A DNA stretch of 6,683 nt from Lactobacillus delbrueckii. Lineage in GTDB: Bacteria; Bacillota; Bacilli; Lactobacillales; Lactobacillaceae. The translations under genes and the position numbers were made by a program. Location of the stretch: NCBI GenBank assembly GCA_004556255.1, contig SFHY01000074.1, forward strand, positions 1 through 6,683. The letters are read 5' to 3'. The notes under the pieces were generated by a model that saw only the letters and a program-made list of their open reading frames with translations, was not told the origin of the DNA and searched no databases. Positions 5,971-6,683 of the stretch are shown piece by piece (the first letter of the stretch is position 1; every line of letters starts with the position of its first letter).

Positions 5971-6000
5971 TTGACAAAGGCTCTCTGTTAACGCTAACAT
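5971..6000 (+). promoter_or_regulatory. Sigma-A promoter of the antiterminator gene
   Basis: A perfect -35 TTGACA (5971-5976) is followed after 18 nt by TAACAT (5995-6000), a four-of-six -10. Transcription would start near 6007, leaving a leader of about 35 nt. That is too short for a LicT-type antiterminator/terminator pair, so this gene is not controlled by its own product in that way here. Confidence 0.6.
5986..5999. promoter_or_regulatory. Perfect cre box overlapping the antiterminator promoter
   Basis: TGTTAACGCTAACA fits TGWNANCGNTNWCA at every constrained position and is nearly palindromic. It covers all but the last base of the -10 hexamer, so CcpA binding would block RNA polymerase directly. 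This is the expected control for a beta-glucoside-type sugar system. Confidence 0.8.
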
Positions 6001-6041
6001 TAAATAACAACGCGATTATGATTTGTTAACGAGGACTTGCT

Positions 6042-6683
6042 ATGGAATTTATCAAGATTACAACAACAACGCTGCCCTTGTCAAAGACTCAGCTGGCAAA
6101 GACTGGGTCGTCATCGGCAAAGGTATTGGTTTTGGCCTGAAAAAAGGGATGCCGGTCGATGAAAGCAAGATTGAGCGCCGCTTCCTGGCCCAAGAGGAAA
6201 TCGACCAAGTCGAACCTGATGTCGTCAATAGCATCGATCCCCAGTCCTTTGAAGCTACTGACAAGGTCTGCGAAGTGCTGGAAAACAAGTACGGCATCTC
6301 CTTTACCGGCTACCAGTACTTTGCCCTGGCTGACCACATCGACTTCATGATCAAACGGACCCTGGACGGGGCGGAACTGAACCCGATGAGCGGGCGCTGG
6401 GAAACCAAAACCCTCTTCCCCAAAGAATTCACCGCGGCTAAAGAAGCCCTGGCCATCATCTCTGCCACCGTTCATTTGACCTTTGACTGTTCTGAGGCGG
6501 TTTCTTTGACCTACCACTTTATCAATGCTGAATCCGACGGTTCCAAACTGCGGGATACCATGCGGATGCCCCGTTACTTAAGCGGGATCGTCAATATTGT
6601 CCAATACCAATACGGGATCACCCTGGACACCGACAGCTTCAACTATGAACGCTTCATTACCCACCTCCGGGCCCTGATCATCC
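6042..6683 (+). pseudogene. LicT/BglG-type PRD transcriptional antiterminator with an early frameshift (3' end cut by window)
   Basis: The ATG at 6042 has GAGGA (6031-6035) 6 nt upstream and begins MEFIKI, the usual start of the RNA-binding CAT domain. One base then appears to be missing at about 6057-6061: the starting frame ends at TGA 6138-6140 after 32 codons. The next frame, from 6062, is open to the window edge and reads NNNAALVKDSAGKDWVVIGK, exactly how the domain should continue. An extra T (ATTTAC in place of ATTAC) would restore MEFIKIYNNN. Downstream the family pattern is intact: GKGIGFGLKKG, then PRD1 with ALADHIDFMI and SLTYHFINA (both regulatory histidines), and the start of PRD2 with ERFITHL. 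Such proteins are phosphorylated by the PTS and, when active, stop termination in beta-glucoside operons, which usually lie next door. The true gene is probably about 280 residues; some 210 are visible. It may be a real mutation or a sequencing error. Confidence 0.8.

Noticed and set aside
6001..6041. LicT-type ribonucleic antiterminator site before the PRD gene
   Set aside because: No sequence resembling the known RAT element and no terminator hairpin fit in the roughly 35-nt leader.
6089..6517. 142-codon open frame on the minus strand
   Set aside because: Antisense to the antiterminator frame, whose conserved PRD motifs identify the true strand.

Overview
The window looks like a chromosomal stretch from a low-GC Gram-positive lactic acid bacterium. 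Strong AGGAG-type ribosome binding sites, CcpA-type cre boxes, a LicT-type antiterminator and an Rpn-family nuclease gene all fit Lactobacillus. GC-rich third codon positions (CTG, GCC, ATC, GAC) suggest the L. delbrueckii group, but that assignment is an inference from style, not a database match.

Layout from left to right. Positions 1-724 (minus) hold the N-terminal 241 codons of an MFS transporter that runs off the window. Positions 797-2683 (minus) hold a 628-residue cytoplasmic flavoprotein reductase with an N-terminal FMN_bind domain and a fumarate-reductase-like FAD domain. Together they look like one transcription unit. A 155-bp divergent control region (2684-2838) separates the reductase from a LysR-type regulator (2839-3765, plus). 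It carries a perfect inverted repeat placed as expected for a LysR activator site and a near-consensus cre box in the reductase leader. A small intergenic region follows, with a probable terminator and mutually complementary segments over a ribosome binding site. Next come an Rpn/YhgA-like PD-(D/E)XK nuclease gene (3869-4846, plus), a strong bidirectional terminator, and a YdiB-like quinate/shikimate dehydrogenase (minus, start preferred at 5818). A second divergent region (5819-6041) carries a leader hairpin for the dehydrogenase and a sigma-A promoter whose -10 overlaps a perfect cre box. The window ends in a LicT/BglG-type antiterminator whose seventh codon has lost one base.

How the genes may work together: the transporter, reductase and LysR regulator look like a substrate-inducible, glucose-repressed unit. 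It would import an unsaturated organic acid and reduce it in the cytoplasm as an electron sink. The reductase is not a standard fumarate reductase: it keeps the catalytic arginine and the C-terminal His/Arg motifs, but appears to lack the histidine and threonine that bind the fumarate carboxylate. Its most striking property is an identical seven-residue flavinylation motif (DAVSGAS) in two places, once in the FMN_bind domain and once in the last nine residues, written with different codons. The nearby dehydrogenase raises the possibility of a quinate/shikimate-type substrate, but this link is speculative.

No tRNA, rRNA, CRISPR array or complete insertion sequence was seen, and no gene-free stretch exceeds about 225 bases.
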